Source: Agathobaculum sp. Marseille-P7918
GTDB lineage: Bacteria; Bacillota; Clostridia; Oscillospirales; Butyricicoccaceae
DNA: 64,000 bases
NCBI RefSeq assembly: GCF_900625105.1
Contig: NZ_UYYD01000003.1
Location: forward strand, 62,001-126,000
Direction: 5' to 3'
Position 1 is the stretch's first letter, and each line of letters starts with the position of its first letter. The translations under genes and the position numbers were made by a program. Under the pieces are notes generated by a model. It was not told the origin of the DNA, made no database searches, and was given only the letters and a program-made list of their open reading frames with translations. Shown one piece after another: positions 51,015 to 58,945 of the stretch.

Positions 51015-51062
51015 CGATCCCCGTCGAACCGGCAGGTTGTGCCGCCGGTTCGACGGGGATCG
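51015..51062. terminator. Long stem-loop between convergent genes
   Basis: A 19-bp perfect stem (51015-51033 with 51044-51062) closes a 10-base loop. There is no T run on either side, so it may block rather than simply terminate transcription. Confidence 0.7.
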
Positions 51063-51087
51063 TGTCGTTATTGGAATGTGAGATGTT

Positions 51088-51747
51088 TCACAGCGCGTCG
51101 ATGTTGATGCAGGAAACGTGGGGAATCTGGGACAGCCGGAACAGCATGTCTGAAGTGGAGATGCTGCGCTGCTGCACGCCGAGGTACAGCTCGAAGCGCA
51201 CGCGGATATGTTCTTCGTCAACGGCGCGGCTGGAAAAGTTGCTGATGTTGGCCTGCTGCAGTTCGAGCGCCTGACAAATGGTTTGCAGGCAGTCGTCTTG
51301 GCGGCCGTATAGGAACGAAATCTCAAAGCGCGGGAATTTGAACATGCGCAGTGCGATCATCGCCACGGCAAAGCCGCTGAGGGATACGATATATTGTCCT
51401 GCACCGACGGCAAGGCCCAGACAGGCCGACACCCAAAGGGTGGCGGCGGTGGTCAGGCCGCGTACCGAGCGGCCTTCCTTCATAATGGTGCCGGCGCCGA
51501 GAAAACCGATGCCGGAAATGACTTGCGCACCCAGGCGGGCGGGATCGGAGTTTGCTGTGCCGACAAACTCGCCCACCGTCTGTCCGCCCAGCAGCATGAC
51601 CACGGCGGCGCCGATGGTGACCAGCATATGGGTGCGCACGCCGGCGGGATGGTGTGCGCGGGCGCGCTCCCAGCCGATGCCTCCGCCAATGCACAGCGCA
51701 AGCAACAGTCGAAGCGCGGTATTGCCCAGCAGGATAAGATGATCCAT
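51088..51747 (-). CDS. MgtC/SapB family membrane protein
   Basis: This 219-residue protein has four or five membrane segments with the family pattern GGGIGWERARAHHPAGVRTH and GIGFLGAGTIMKEG, plus a C-terminal cytoplasmic ACT-like domain. MgtC proteins affect Mg2+ or phosphate physiology and ATP synthase in pathogens; in commensals the role is unclear. It starts 5 bases after the PHP gene and is part of the same minus-strand operon. Confidence 0.92.
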   Translation of the reverse strand: MDHLILLGNTALRLLLALCIGGGIGWERARAHHPAGVRTHMLVTIGAAVVMLLGGQTVGEFVGTANSDPARLGAQVISGIGFLGAGTIMKEGRSVRGLTTAATLWVSACLGLAVGAGQYIVSLSGFAVAMIALRMFKFPRFEISFLYGRQDDCLQTICQALELQQANISNFSSRAVDEEHIRVRFELYLGVQQRSISTSDMLFRLSQIPHVSCINIDAL

Positions 51748-51752
51748 GCCGT

Positions 51753-52724
51753 TTACCCCCTTTTGTGGATAAAAAGCGGATTGGTAAACGCGATATGTTG
51801 GCCGGTGCGGCCGTAATAGGTGCCGATCAGATCGGCACGCAGCCAGCCCGGCGCGGCGGACAGGTGCAGGCGCTGGTGCGGCTGCACGGGGCAGACCGCG
51901 AGCACGCGGCCGTTTTGCACCAGACGGAGTTCCTGCATCTGCACCTGACTGCGGTCCCAGTCGTTTGGCAGGGTGTCTGGATCGACCGTCAGTTCAATTT
52001 CCAGCTCGCCGGATGCCACTTCGTCGCCGATTTCCCATGCGCGTCCGTCCGCATCCGTGCCGCGCATGGTCAGCAGCGGGCCGGCCGCAAGGCAGACCCG
52101 GCCGCCGCGGATTGCATCCATGATGGATTGCTGCGACAGCGGCGCGTCCGTGCCCACATAGGTGTGCGCGTAGGCGAAGGTGTCCTCGCGGTGCCAGTCG
52201 CGGCCGCTGGTGGCGGTCAGACGGCAGCCGCGGTCGAGCAGCTGCTCCCACAGCGCGAAGGCGCGCAGACTTTGGATCTTGCGCGGCGCATCGTCGCGCG
52301 ACCAGACTTCGAGGTAATCGACCGCGGTCCAGTCGGCCACCTGAAACTCCCAATGATAGCCGGTGTTGACCGGATTGGACAGTGCAAACGGGTGCGCGAT
52401 GCCGACGATGCCGCCGTTTTTGTGAACGGATGCGATCGCCGCATCAATTTCGGGCGGCCGCACGCCGCGCCAGTCGGTGTAGCCTTGCTCGCCCAGTACC
52501 AGCATATGGCCGAAATACGTCGTCCATTCGATGCCGGCCACGCCGACAAGCCCCTCACGCTCGAGCGCGGGATAAAACTCGCGCAGGCCGGAGGCGGTGT
52601 TGTGGTCGGTCAGCGCCACGGCGGCAAACCCGCGGTTGTGCGCTGCCTGCACCAGACCGGAGACCGTGAAATCGCCGTCGCTGTGTTCGGTGTGGGTGTG
52701 CAGTTCAACCGGATACCACTTCAT
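51753..52724 (-). CDS. PHP-domain metallohydrolase (CehA/McbA-like)
   Basis: This 323-residue protein has PHP metal ligands in ELHTHTEHSDGD at the N-terminus, LTDHNT and the later GIAHPFAL and SGRDWH motifs. The C-terminal part is beta-rich. CehA-type members hydrolyse phosphoesters, but the substrate here is unknown. It overlaps the preceding gene by 20 bases and is followed closely by mgtC. Confidence 0.85.
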   Translation of the reverse strand: MKWYPVELHTHTEHSDGDFTVSGLVQAAHNRGFAAVALTDHNTASGLREFYPALEREGLVGVAGIEWTTYFGHMLVLGEQGYTDWRGVRPPEIDAAIASVHKNGGIVGIAHPFALSNPVNTGYHWEFQVADWTAVDYLEVWSRDDAPRKIQSLRAFALWEQLLDRGCRLTATSGRDWHREDTFAYAHTYVGTDAPLSQQSIMDAIRGGRVCLAAGPLLTMRGTDADGRAWEIGDEVASGELEIELTVDPDTLPNDWDRSQVQMQELRLVQNGRVLAVCPVQPHQRLHLSAAPGWLRADLIGTYYGRTGQHIAFTNPLFIHKRG

Positions 52725-53181
52725 CGTGCAGCCTCCCTTCGATGCGCAGTGTGCCGCGGCACACGGGCGAAATAATTTCGTGCAAATGCAGCATGCCGGA
52801 CCACGGTCCGTCCAGCCGGTCGGGCGGCGTAAAGCCGCGGGACGCGGACGTGGTGGTCAGGATGTGCTCCTGATCGGTGTCCCAGCGGTGGGCGTTTCCG
52901 ACATACTGCCCGTCCTTGTCCAGCGAGATCGTGATCAGGTTTTTGACCGGCAGAAACCGGTCGGCCTGCATGGGCTGCAATTCGCGCGGATAGCAGTCAT
53001 AGTAGCGCGTAAGCGCTTTTTCAACCGCCGGACGGCAGATTTCGTCCGCCGTTTCCTTGCCGGGGGAAAAGGTGAAATACAGACGGATTTCCGCTGTGCC
53101 GTCCGGACAGGTGAAGGCAAACGGCACATCGTGCTGCGCGTCCTGCGGCGACCAGCAGTAATCCTGCTCAAACAGTACCAT
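52705..53181 (-). CDS. Protein of unknown function, 158 aa
   Basis: No known domain is seen. The protein looks beta-rich (DGTAEIRLYFTFSPG, LITISLDKDGQYVGNAHRW), without signal peptide. The start at 53181 has AAAGGAGGG upstream. The ends overlap both neighbours (14 and 20 bases), so it is tightly coupled to the MBL and PHP hydrolases. The overlap and the mix of hydrolases suggest that the three act on the same material. Confidence 0.65.
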   Translation of the reverse strand: MVLFEQDYCWSPQDAQHDVPFAFTCPDGTAEIRLYFTFSPGKETADEICRPAVEKALTRYYDCYPRELQPMQADRFLPVKNLITISLDKDGQYVGNAHRWDTDQEHILTTTSASRGFTPPDRLDGPWSGMLHLHEIISPVCRGTLRIEGRLHDEVVSG

Positions 53182-54181
53182 CGGTTGGTCCCTCCTTTGC
53201 ATAATACGGGGTGCAGCGCGCGGGCGTTTCGGCAAAGCAGCACAGCGCGCAGGGCAGTTTGCCATCCTGCGTGCCGAACGCCTGTGCCAACAGGCCGGTG
53301 GTGTAGACCTGTACCGGTCGGCCGCGCTCGGTCAGATATTGCGCTGCGCGTGCCTGCACTTCATCGCAGGCGCTGGTAAAGGTGCGCGCCTCGTCCGCGC
53401 ACATGAGGAACACCTGCGGGTCGCAGGCATCGACCAGACTTTGCGGCATGCCGTCTTTCTGGCCGTGGTGGGTCAGCTTGAGCACCTGTGCGCGCGGAAA
53501 ATCCGCGGCGGCGCAGCGCGCATCCCAGCCGCTGCACAGATCGCCGGTCAGCATGGCGCGCCAGTCGCCGCATTGCAGGCTGCACGCGAGACTGCAGGTG
53601 TTTTCCACCTTGTCAAACGCGCGCATCGCATCGCGCTGGGCGGCGGGGGCGTCCATGCGGCAGAACGCCTCGTACTCCGTGCGGCGACGCTCGATCTGCG
53701 CTGCATCCATGCCGAACAGGCGGATTTCGCAGCCCGGCCACAGGGGTTCGTAAGCGTTTGTCGCGGCGCGTTCGCGCACGGGCACGCCGCGCGCGGCAAG
53801 GATCTGCCGCAGCTGCTCCAAATGCTGCAAACCGGTGGTGAACAGCCTGAGGCTCAGGTCGTCCGGGCATTCGGGCAGCGCCGCGGCAATGGCGCGCTCC
53901 GCGCTGGTTCGCGGCCAGCAGTTGACCCAGAATGCGCCGATGGGGAATTGCTCCGCCGCCTCCACCAGACCGCTCAGATGGTCGTTGTGCAGGTGGGTGC
54001 AGATCATGCAGTCAATCTGTCGCACGCCCTTCTGATGCAGAAAGTCCGCCAGACGGATGGTGCCGGGCTGGTCATAGGCCGCATCGCTGCTGCCCGGGCC
54101 GCCGTCGATGACCAGACAGTGCGCCCCGTCGAGAAGGACGATCGCCTCGCCGTAACCGACGCTTAAAAAGTACAGTTCCAT
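53168..54181 (-). CDS. Metallo-beta-lactamase-fold hydrolase (ComEC-like domain)
   Basis: This 337-residue protein has the MBL motif HLHNDH at residues 63-68, VIDGGPG before it, an ATP-free ComEC-like layout and LTGDL/LKLTHHGQKDG further on. There are no membrane segments or signal, so it is probably cytoplasmic. The substrate is unknown. The start at 54181 follows CGGAGGAAC; it begins the MBL-unknown-PHP-MgtC operon. Confidence 0.83.
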   Translation of the reverse strand: MELYFLSVGYGEAIVLLDGAHCLVIDGGPGSSDAAYDQPGTIRLADFLHQKGVRQIDCMICTHLHNDHLSGLVEAAEQFPIGAFWVNCWPRTSAERAIAAALPECPDDLSLRLFTTGLQHLEQLRQILAARGVPVRERAATNAYEPLWPGCEIRLFGMDAAQIERRRTEYEAFCRMDAPAAQRDAMRAFDKVENTCSLACSLQCGDWRAMLTGDLCSGWDARCAAADFPRAQVLKLTHHGQKDGMPQSLVDACDPQVFLMCADEARTFTSACDEVQARAAQYLTERGRPVQVYTTGLLAQAFGTQDGKLPCALCCFAETPARCTPYYAKEGPTDGTV

Positions 54182-54248
54182 AATGTTCCTCCGTGGAAAA
54201 CAGACACATGGGCGGCCCGGTTGCCGGACCACCCATGTGATTCTTTGA

Positions 54249-55766
54249 TTAGCGGACCGATGCGGTCTTTTCCTGATTGCGTTCAGCCATGACCAGCGCC
54301 ACGCGCTCCTCCTCGGTGTGCGTGGAGGGCGGGGTGATCAGGCTGACAACGATGCAGAAGATAAAGGTCACGATCGTTACCGGAAGCGCCGGGCCGGCGA
54401 AGGTGTCGGTGATCCAGGCGTTGAACGGCTGGTAAACCAGATAGATCACGCCGAATACGATGCCGCTTGCCATGGTGGCAACGCCGCCCTGCCAGGTTGC
54501 ACGCTTCCAGAAGCGGCCGACCAGCAGCGCGACCGCCATGCCGGGCGTGAACGAGCCGATAACGTTGTTGATGTAGCTCATGATGTCGTTGGCGAAGATG
54601 GTCATGCCGAACGCGCCAACCAGCATGATGACCAGAATGATACGGGAATACTTCGGGATATCCTTGTCCTCAACCGGCTTTTTGAAGATCAGGGCATACA
54701 CGTCGGTCAGGAAGGTGGTAACGCCCGCGATGGCGTCCGAGTCTGCCGAGGACATGATGGCGGACAGGCCGGCGATCAGGCAGACCAGACCGATGGCGGG
54801 CGGGAATACCGTGGTCGCCATGTAAGCGAAGGTGAAGTCCGGGTTGGCCAGAACGCTTTCCGCGCCGGTGTTGGTGGCGATGGTGAAGCCGGACATGCCG
54901 ACGATGGCCGGCAGGATCGAGAAGCAGCCAACGACTGCCGCCGCGATCAGGATGGCCTTACGGGCCGTCGCAGGGGTCTTGGCGGTGTAGACACGCATGT
55001 GTGCGGTCGGGCCTGCCATTGCGCCGTAATAGGAAGCGAGCGCCACGGCCAGCACGCCGAGCACACCCTTGGAGCCCAGACCGAACGCGGTCATCGCACC
55101 CGGGTTGCCTGCTGCTTCATACGCAGCACGGATGTTGTCGAAGCCGCCTGCGGCCGGAATCGCCAGAATGGCGATCAGAACGAAGCCGCCGAACAGCAGC
55201 ACTGCCTGAATGGCATCCGTCCAGACAACGGCCATGTAGCCGCCGACGAAAACGTAAACGCCGAAGGCCAGAACGGTGATGATTTTTGCCGGGATCATGT
55301 CCATGCCGATCAGGTATGCCAGATAGTTGGCGCCGCCGTTGATGGCGCTGCCGACCCATACGATCGAAACGATGAAGATGACGACCGACATGAATTTGCG
55401 CATGTACGGGCTGCCGTCGTAGTAGAACTGCAGCTCTTCGCAGAGCGTACGGAACTTATGCTTGCGAACGTGCGAGAAGCAGAATGCAACGGTCACCAGA
55501 CCGATTGCGTTGGCCAGCGGATACACCGCGCCCAGCCAGCCGTCGCGGAAGCCGTTTGCCGTGGCGCCGACCGAAGTGCCCGTGCCGACTGCTGTTGCCG
55601 CCGCAGTGCAGATCAGCAGAAGCAGGCCAACATTTCGGCCGCCCATCAAGTAGTCTTCGCCTTGTGTGCTGCCCTTTTTGCTGGTCAGATAGGCAATGAG
55701 TATCATCAGTGCGATGTATACAAAAAAGCCTATGACAAAAAGTACCGCATATTGTCCTGATACCAT
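54249..55766 (-). CDS. Sodium:solute symporter (SSS family)
   Basis: This 505-residue protein has about thirteen membrane segments and SSS-family patterns such as LMGGRNVGLLLLICTAAATAVGTG and a late GLSAIMSSADSDAIAG. It imports a solute with sodium; the substrate is not assigned. The start at 55766 follows AAAGGAGAAA. A GTCTATAC operator lies just downstream of its promoter, and a GntR/UTRA regulator is divergent to it, so it is probably controlled by that regulator. Confidence 0.9.
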   Translation of the reverse strand: MVSGQYAVLFVIGFFVYIALMILIAYLTSKKGSTQGEDYLMGGRNVGLLLLICTAAATAVGTGTSVGATANGFRDGWLGAVYPLANAIGLVTVAFCFSHVRKHKFRTLCEELQFYYDGSPYMRKFMSVVIFIVSIVWVGSAINGGANYLAYLIGMDMIPAKIITVLAFGVYVFVGGYMAVVWTDAIQAVLLFGGFVLIAILAIPAAGGFDNIRAAYEAAGNPGAMTAFGLGSKGVLGVLAVALASYYGAMAGPTAHMRVYTAKTPATARKAILIAAAVVGCFSILPAIVGMSGFTIATNTGAESVLANPDFTFAYMATTVFPPAIGLVCLIAGLSAIMSSADSDAIAGVTTFLTDVYALIFKKPVEDKDIPKYSRIILVIMLVGAFGMTIFANDIMSYINNVIGSFTPGMAVALLVGRFWKRATWQGGVATMASGIVFGVIYLVYQPFNAWITDTFAGPALPVTIVTFIFCIVVSLITPPSTHTEEERVALVMAERNQEKTASVR

Positions 55767-55796
55767 AAGATTTCTCCTTTCATCCCTCATTAAGTG

Positions 55797-55804
55797 GTAT
55801 AGAC
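55797..55804 (-). promoter_or_regulatory. HutC-type operator in front of the SSS symporter
   Basis: The minus strand reads GTCTATAC, which fits the GTMTAKAC core of HutC-subfamily GntR regulators. It lies 13 bases downstream of the -10 box, near the transcription start, where repressor binding would block initiation. The assignment is based on pattern only. Confidence 0.5.
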
Positions 55805-55817
55805 AACCTACATTCTC

Positions 55818-55846
55818 TTTATAGCATAAGCCCACAAAGTTGTAAA
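55818..55846 (-). promoter_or_regulatory. Promoter of the SSS symporter
   Basis: On the minus strand TTTACA (55841-55846) and TATAAA (55818-55823) are 17 bases apart, about 50 bases ahead of the ATG. Confidence 0.6.
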
Positions 55847-55939
55847 TACCTCTCATAAAAATTTGTCGAAACGACGTTTTTTGAGGAACAAACTTATCCA
55901 ATATGAACAGTAAAAAACTGGGTGCTCACAATGGGCGGC

Positions 55940-55967
55940 TTGCACTTTTGTCAAAATCATATATAAT
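55940..55967 (+). promoter_or_regulatory. Promoter of the GntR regulator
   Basis: TTGCAC (55940-55945) and TATAAT (55962-55967) are 16 bases apart, about 65 bases ahead of the regulator. Confidence 0.65.
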
Positions 55968-56033
55968 AGTACATATCCAAAAAACGGCGCGGTTTTGTCT
56001 GGGCAATGCGTGCGACAGGGGGAGGAACCATAC

Positions 56034-56750
56034 ATGCAGCAAAAATCTTCTGCCTTACGCGCAAAAGAGGCTTTTTTGGCCTTGTATCAAGCGGGGGAAT
56101 TTGAACCGGGCGGCAAGCTGCCGTCCGAGGTCCATATGGCGGAGCGGCTGGGCGTGAGCCGGGAAACCTGGCGCAAGGCGCTGAGTCTGCTGCGCAGCGA
56201 TGGGCTGCTGGTTTCCAAGCACGGTTCGGGCACCTATCTGCTCGAGCGGCCGCGCCGCATTGCCAATGATCTGGCCCAGCTGCAAAGCATGACCAAAATG
56301 ATCGCGGCGGCGGGCATCCATGAGAATGAGTCGCATGTGGAAGGGGCGGTCGGCCGCGCGCCGGCGGACGTCACCCGCTTTTTCGAAGCGCCAGTGGATG
56401 AGGAATTTTTCATCCTTCAGCGGGTGCGCCACGCGGATTGCGGCATCATTTCGGCCAGCCGGAGTTATCTGCCGCTCAAGTATGCGCAGGAGCTGCGCGA
56501 GCAGATCCCGCCCTCGATTTTCGCGTATCTCGAGCGGGCGCATGGCATCCGCATCAGCCGCGCGCTGACCGAATTGTTCATCCCGCCGCAGGACGATCCG
56601 CTGCGGGCGCTGCTGCGGCTGCCGCAGGGCCGCGAAGCGTTTGGCTTCCGGCAGTATCACTATGATTCGCGCGGCAATCCGTTGCTGTATTCTCTGGATT
56701 ACCTGCGCAGCGACCTGTTTCACTTCACCATCATGCGCACCCGGCCGTAA
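56034..56750 (+). CDS. GntR family transcriptional regulator with UTRA domain
   Basis: This 238-residue protein has an N-terminal winged helix (KLPSEVHMAERLGVSRETWRKALSLLRSDG, given in two parts: KLPSEVHMAERLG and VSRETWRKALSLL) and a C-terminal UTRA ligand domain from about residue 85. This is the HutC/FarR layout. It is divergent from the SSS symporter and has a matching operator in the shared region, so it probably represses that transporter until the solute appears. The start at 56034 follows GGGGGAGG. Confidence 0.9.
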   Translation: MQQKSSALRAKEAFLALYQAGEFEPGGKLPSEVHMAERLGVSRETWRKALSLLRSDGLLVSKHGSGTYLLERPRRIANDLAQLQSMTKMIAAAGIHENESHVEGAVGRAPADVTRFFEAPVDEEFFILQRVRHADCGIISASRSYLPLKYAQELREQIPPSIFAYLERAHGIRISRALTELFIPPQDDPLRALLRLPQGREAFGFRQYHYDSRGNPLLYSLDYLRSDLFHFTIMRTRP

Positions 56751-56782
56751 GACGAGCAGCTGGGCTTGTCAGGTAAAAAACA

Positions 56783-56822
56783 GCCGCCGTGCGGTCGGAA
56801 ACGACCGTGCGGCGGCATTTTT
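56783..56822. terminator. Terminator between convergent genes
   Basis: GCCGCC/GGCGGC and GGTCG/CGACC stack around a GAAA loop (56783-56816) with T residues after it. The GTGC/GTGC part between them is mispaired. Confidence 0.75.
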
Positions 56823-56838
56823 GTGACAAAATCGGCGC

Positions 56839-57681
56839 TCAGGCGAATTGCTGTGTGAGCAGAGACCGCACGCCCTCCCATTCGGTTTGGTGCAGACAGC
56901 ACAAGCTGGCGTGCGGGACGGTGCGTGCGCTGCCGTCCATGCGGCGGGCGGGCAGATCGCGCGCCTCATTGTGCGCGGCGGCAAAATCCGAAAGCGTGAC
57001 AAACACCATGTCCGCGACCTCGCTGCCGGGGGCAAACGGCGGAATGCCGTCGATGCGGGCGAGAAAAGCGAAGGCAAGCTCGTCGTCAAAGCCGCCGTCT
57101 TCGCCGCGCGCATACTGCTGGCGATAGCTGCCCGCCGGAAGGATTTCGTCCGGCCGCAAAAGCAGGCCGCTTTCCTCGCGCGCTTCGCGCAGCATGGCGG
57201 TTTCGGGTGTTTCGCCGGGATCGATGTGGCCGGTGGCGGACAGGTCAAAACCGCCGGGGTAGAGCGGGCGGTCAAACTGGCGCTGCTGTAACCACAGACC
57301 AGGGATTCCGTCCCGGACGCCGACCGTCCACAGGTGGCAGACATGGTGAAACAGCCCCTGGGCATGGACAACCGCGCGCGGGCGCTCGCCGCAGGGGCGG
57401 CCGTCTGCATCATATACCGTGAGCAGCTCGCCGCTGCTCTGTGCGTTGATCAGTGCCTGCTTTTGCACGCGGCTGAGCTTTTTGATGGCGGCTTCCCGCT
57501 GCATGGCTTCGCTTTGCGTCGGGAAGGTTTCGCTGTATACCAGTGTGACCGGGCCGCGCCCGCGGGTGTATTTTGCGCCCTTTCCACTGTTGTGCGCGGC
57601 CAGACGGGCGGTCAGGTCGTTGGTCCAACCGCAGTACAGCGTATCATCCGCGCAGCGCAGGATATAGGTGTAATTGTTCAT
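56839..57681 (-). CDS. GIY-YIG nuclease-like/Nudix hydrolase fusion
   Basis: This 280-residue protein joins two domains. Residues 1-80 form a UPF0213-type GIY-YIG domain (YTYILRCADDTLYCGWT, then REAAIKKLS). Residues 85-280 form an IDI-like Nudix hydrolase with a complete Nudix box at 151-173 (G151, E157, R165-E166, E169-E170). Both halves keep their usual key residues. The start overlaps the stop of the flavodoxin gene (ATGA). The function of the fusion is unknown; nucleotide or nucleic-acid damage is a reasonable guess. Confidence 0.85.
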   Translation of the reverse strand: MNNYTYILRCADDTLYCGWTNDLTARLAAHNSGKGAKYTRGRGPVTLVYSETFPTQSEAMQREAAIKKLSRVQKQALINAQSSGELLTVYDADGRPCGERPRAVVHAQGLFHHVCHLWTVGVRDGIPGLWLQQRQFDRPLYPGGFDLSATGHIDPGETPETAMLREAREESGLLLRPDEILPAGSYRQQYARGEDGGFDDELAFAFLARIDGIPPFAPGSEVADMVFVTLSDFAAAHNEARDLPARRMDGSARTVPHASLCCLHQTEWEGVRSLLTQQFA

Positions 57682-58094
57682 TGGTGCGAGCGGATATCCC
57701 GCTGGGCGACGACCTTGCAGCCTTGGCTGGCGATCAGGGCGCGCACTTTGTCGTGGCTTTTGTCGCTGCTGCCGCTGGCGGAGACCAGCAGAACCTCCAC
57801 CTCTTTGCCGGCGGGCAGCAGATGGACCACAGTATTGAACGGCGGGGCGGGGAAGCCGGCCCAGACCGGCGCCATCAGCACGATGCGGTCGTAACCCGAC
57901 AGATCGAGGGAATGCTGCAGAGGCACGCACTTCTGGCGGATGGCAGCGGGACAGCCGCGGGTGAAGGCGGTCAGCATGTTATATTTTTTCACCGGCACGG
58001 CTTGCAGCAGGTCGGCGCCGCGTGCATTCGCTTCCGCGCGGGCGAACGACCGCGTCGCGCCGCCGAGCGTGAAATAGACAACGGCGGTTTTCAT
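57678..58094 (-). CDS. Flavodoxin-like protein
   Basis: This 138-residue protein has a short-chain flavodoxin layout. It begins KTAVVYFTLGGATRSFA, where the third and fourth positions of the usual FMN phosphate loop (TGNT) are changed, and VLMAPVWAGFPAPPFNT provides the second loop. It probably carries FMN and transfers electrons or reduces quinone-like compounds. It is translationally coupled to the GIY-YIG/Nudix gene. Confidence 0.78.
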   Translation of the reverse strand: MKTAVVYFTLGGATRSFARAEANARGADLLQAVPVKKYNMLTAFTRGCPAAIRQKCVPLQHSLDLSGYDRIVLMAPVWAGFPAPPFNTVVHLLPAGKEVEVLLVSASGSSDKSHDKVRALIASQGCKVVAQRDIRSHQ

Positions 58095-58160
58095 GGGACA
58101 TACACTCCTTGTTGTCGTCAGAGAATCAGAATATTGTTAATCATAGTATATCACAAAACA

Positions 58161-58192
58161 AAAGCAGCGGACGCATGATCCGCTGCTTTTTT
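58161..58192. terminator. Terminator near the acidic membrane protein gene
   Basis: AAAGCAGCGGA (58161-58171) pairs with TCCGCTGCTTT (58179-58189), flanked by A and T runs. On the minus strand it ends the PspC pair ahead of the flavodoxin gene. Confidence 0.85.
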
Positions 58193-58197
58193 GTGAG

Positions 58198-58638
58198 TTA
58201 TTCTGCATTGTTTTCCGCATCGGCCTTCGCGCGGTCGCGCTCGGCTTTGCGCTTTTTGTACAGCCGGCTGCCGATAATGTAACCGACCACGGCAAACGCA
58301 ATGGCCAGAATGGTGGCGTTCGGCGGATTGAAATGCGCCATTTCGAGTACGCCGGACAGGATATAGCCGATCGCTACGCCGAAAGCGGTGTAGTGGAAGA
58401 CAACACGCGGCATGCCGAAGATCTTGACGTCGGCGGGATCGATGTCCTCTTCCTCTTCTTCCGTCTCTTCCGGCTGCGCCTCGGTATCGTCGTCCGCGGC
58501 TTGGATGGCTTCGCTGTCGTCGGTTTCCGCGGTCAGCGCGGATGCTTCGTTTTCTTCCAAAACGGTTTCCACTTCTGCCGGGACGGACTGCACTGGCTCG
58601 GCCTGTTCTTCGGTCAGCGGCTGCTGGTTTTCGCTCAT
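58198..58638 (-). CDS. Acidic membrane protein, 146 aa
   Basis: The first 80 residues are extremely acidic and probably unstructured (runs of Glu and Asp, for example EETEEEEEDIDPADV). Two membrane helices follow (about residues 85-105 and 110-128), and the tail is basic (YKKRKAERDRAK). No family is recognised. The ATG at 58638 is preferred over a GTG three codons earlier. It lies 31 bases after a PspC gene and may help in envelope stress; this is position only. Confidence 0.7.
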   Translation of the reverse strand: MSENQQPLTEEQAEPVQSVPAEVETVLEENEASALTAETDDSEAIQAADDDTEAQPEETEEEEEDIDPADVKIFGMPRVVFHYTAFGVAIGYILSGVLEMAHFNPPNATILAIAFAVVGYIIGSRLYKKRKAERDRAKADAENNAE

Positions 58639-58669
58639 AGGGGGCACATCCTCTCGTTTGGGAGGGGTT

Positions 58670-58867
58670 TTACTGGACAGAACTCTGCGTCGGGATGATG
58701 ATGGCGGCGAGAATATAGGCTAAAATGCCGGTGCCGCCGAAGCAGCAGAGAAATGCCCAGGCAAGGCGGATGAGTGTGGGGTCAAGGCCGAAATACTCGG
58801 CAATACCCGCGCATACGCCGCACAGCATGCGGTCGGACTCACTGCGGTACAATTTCTTGCCATTCAT
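58670..58867 (-). CDS. PspC domain protein
   Basis: This 65-residue protein is a bare PspC domain: KKLYRSESDRMLCGVCAGIA, then AEYFGLDPTLIRLAW and one membrane helix. PspC proteins sense or signal envelope stress. It is followed on the same strand by the acidic membrane protein and preceded by the DUF4097 operon, whose products are related to envelope-stress clusters. Confidence 0.92.
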   Translation of the reverse strand: MNGKKLYRSESDRMLCGVCAGIAEYFGLDPTLIRLAWAFLCCFGGTGILAYILAAIIIPTQSSVQ

Positions 58868-58945
58868 AGTAAAAACTCCTTTTCATCTATCATACGTTGT
58901 TTTTGAAGGTTCGTCAAGGGGGAGCCGGTCAAAGGGACGGTTGGG

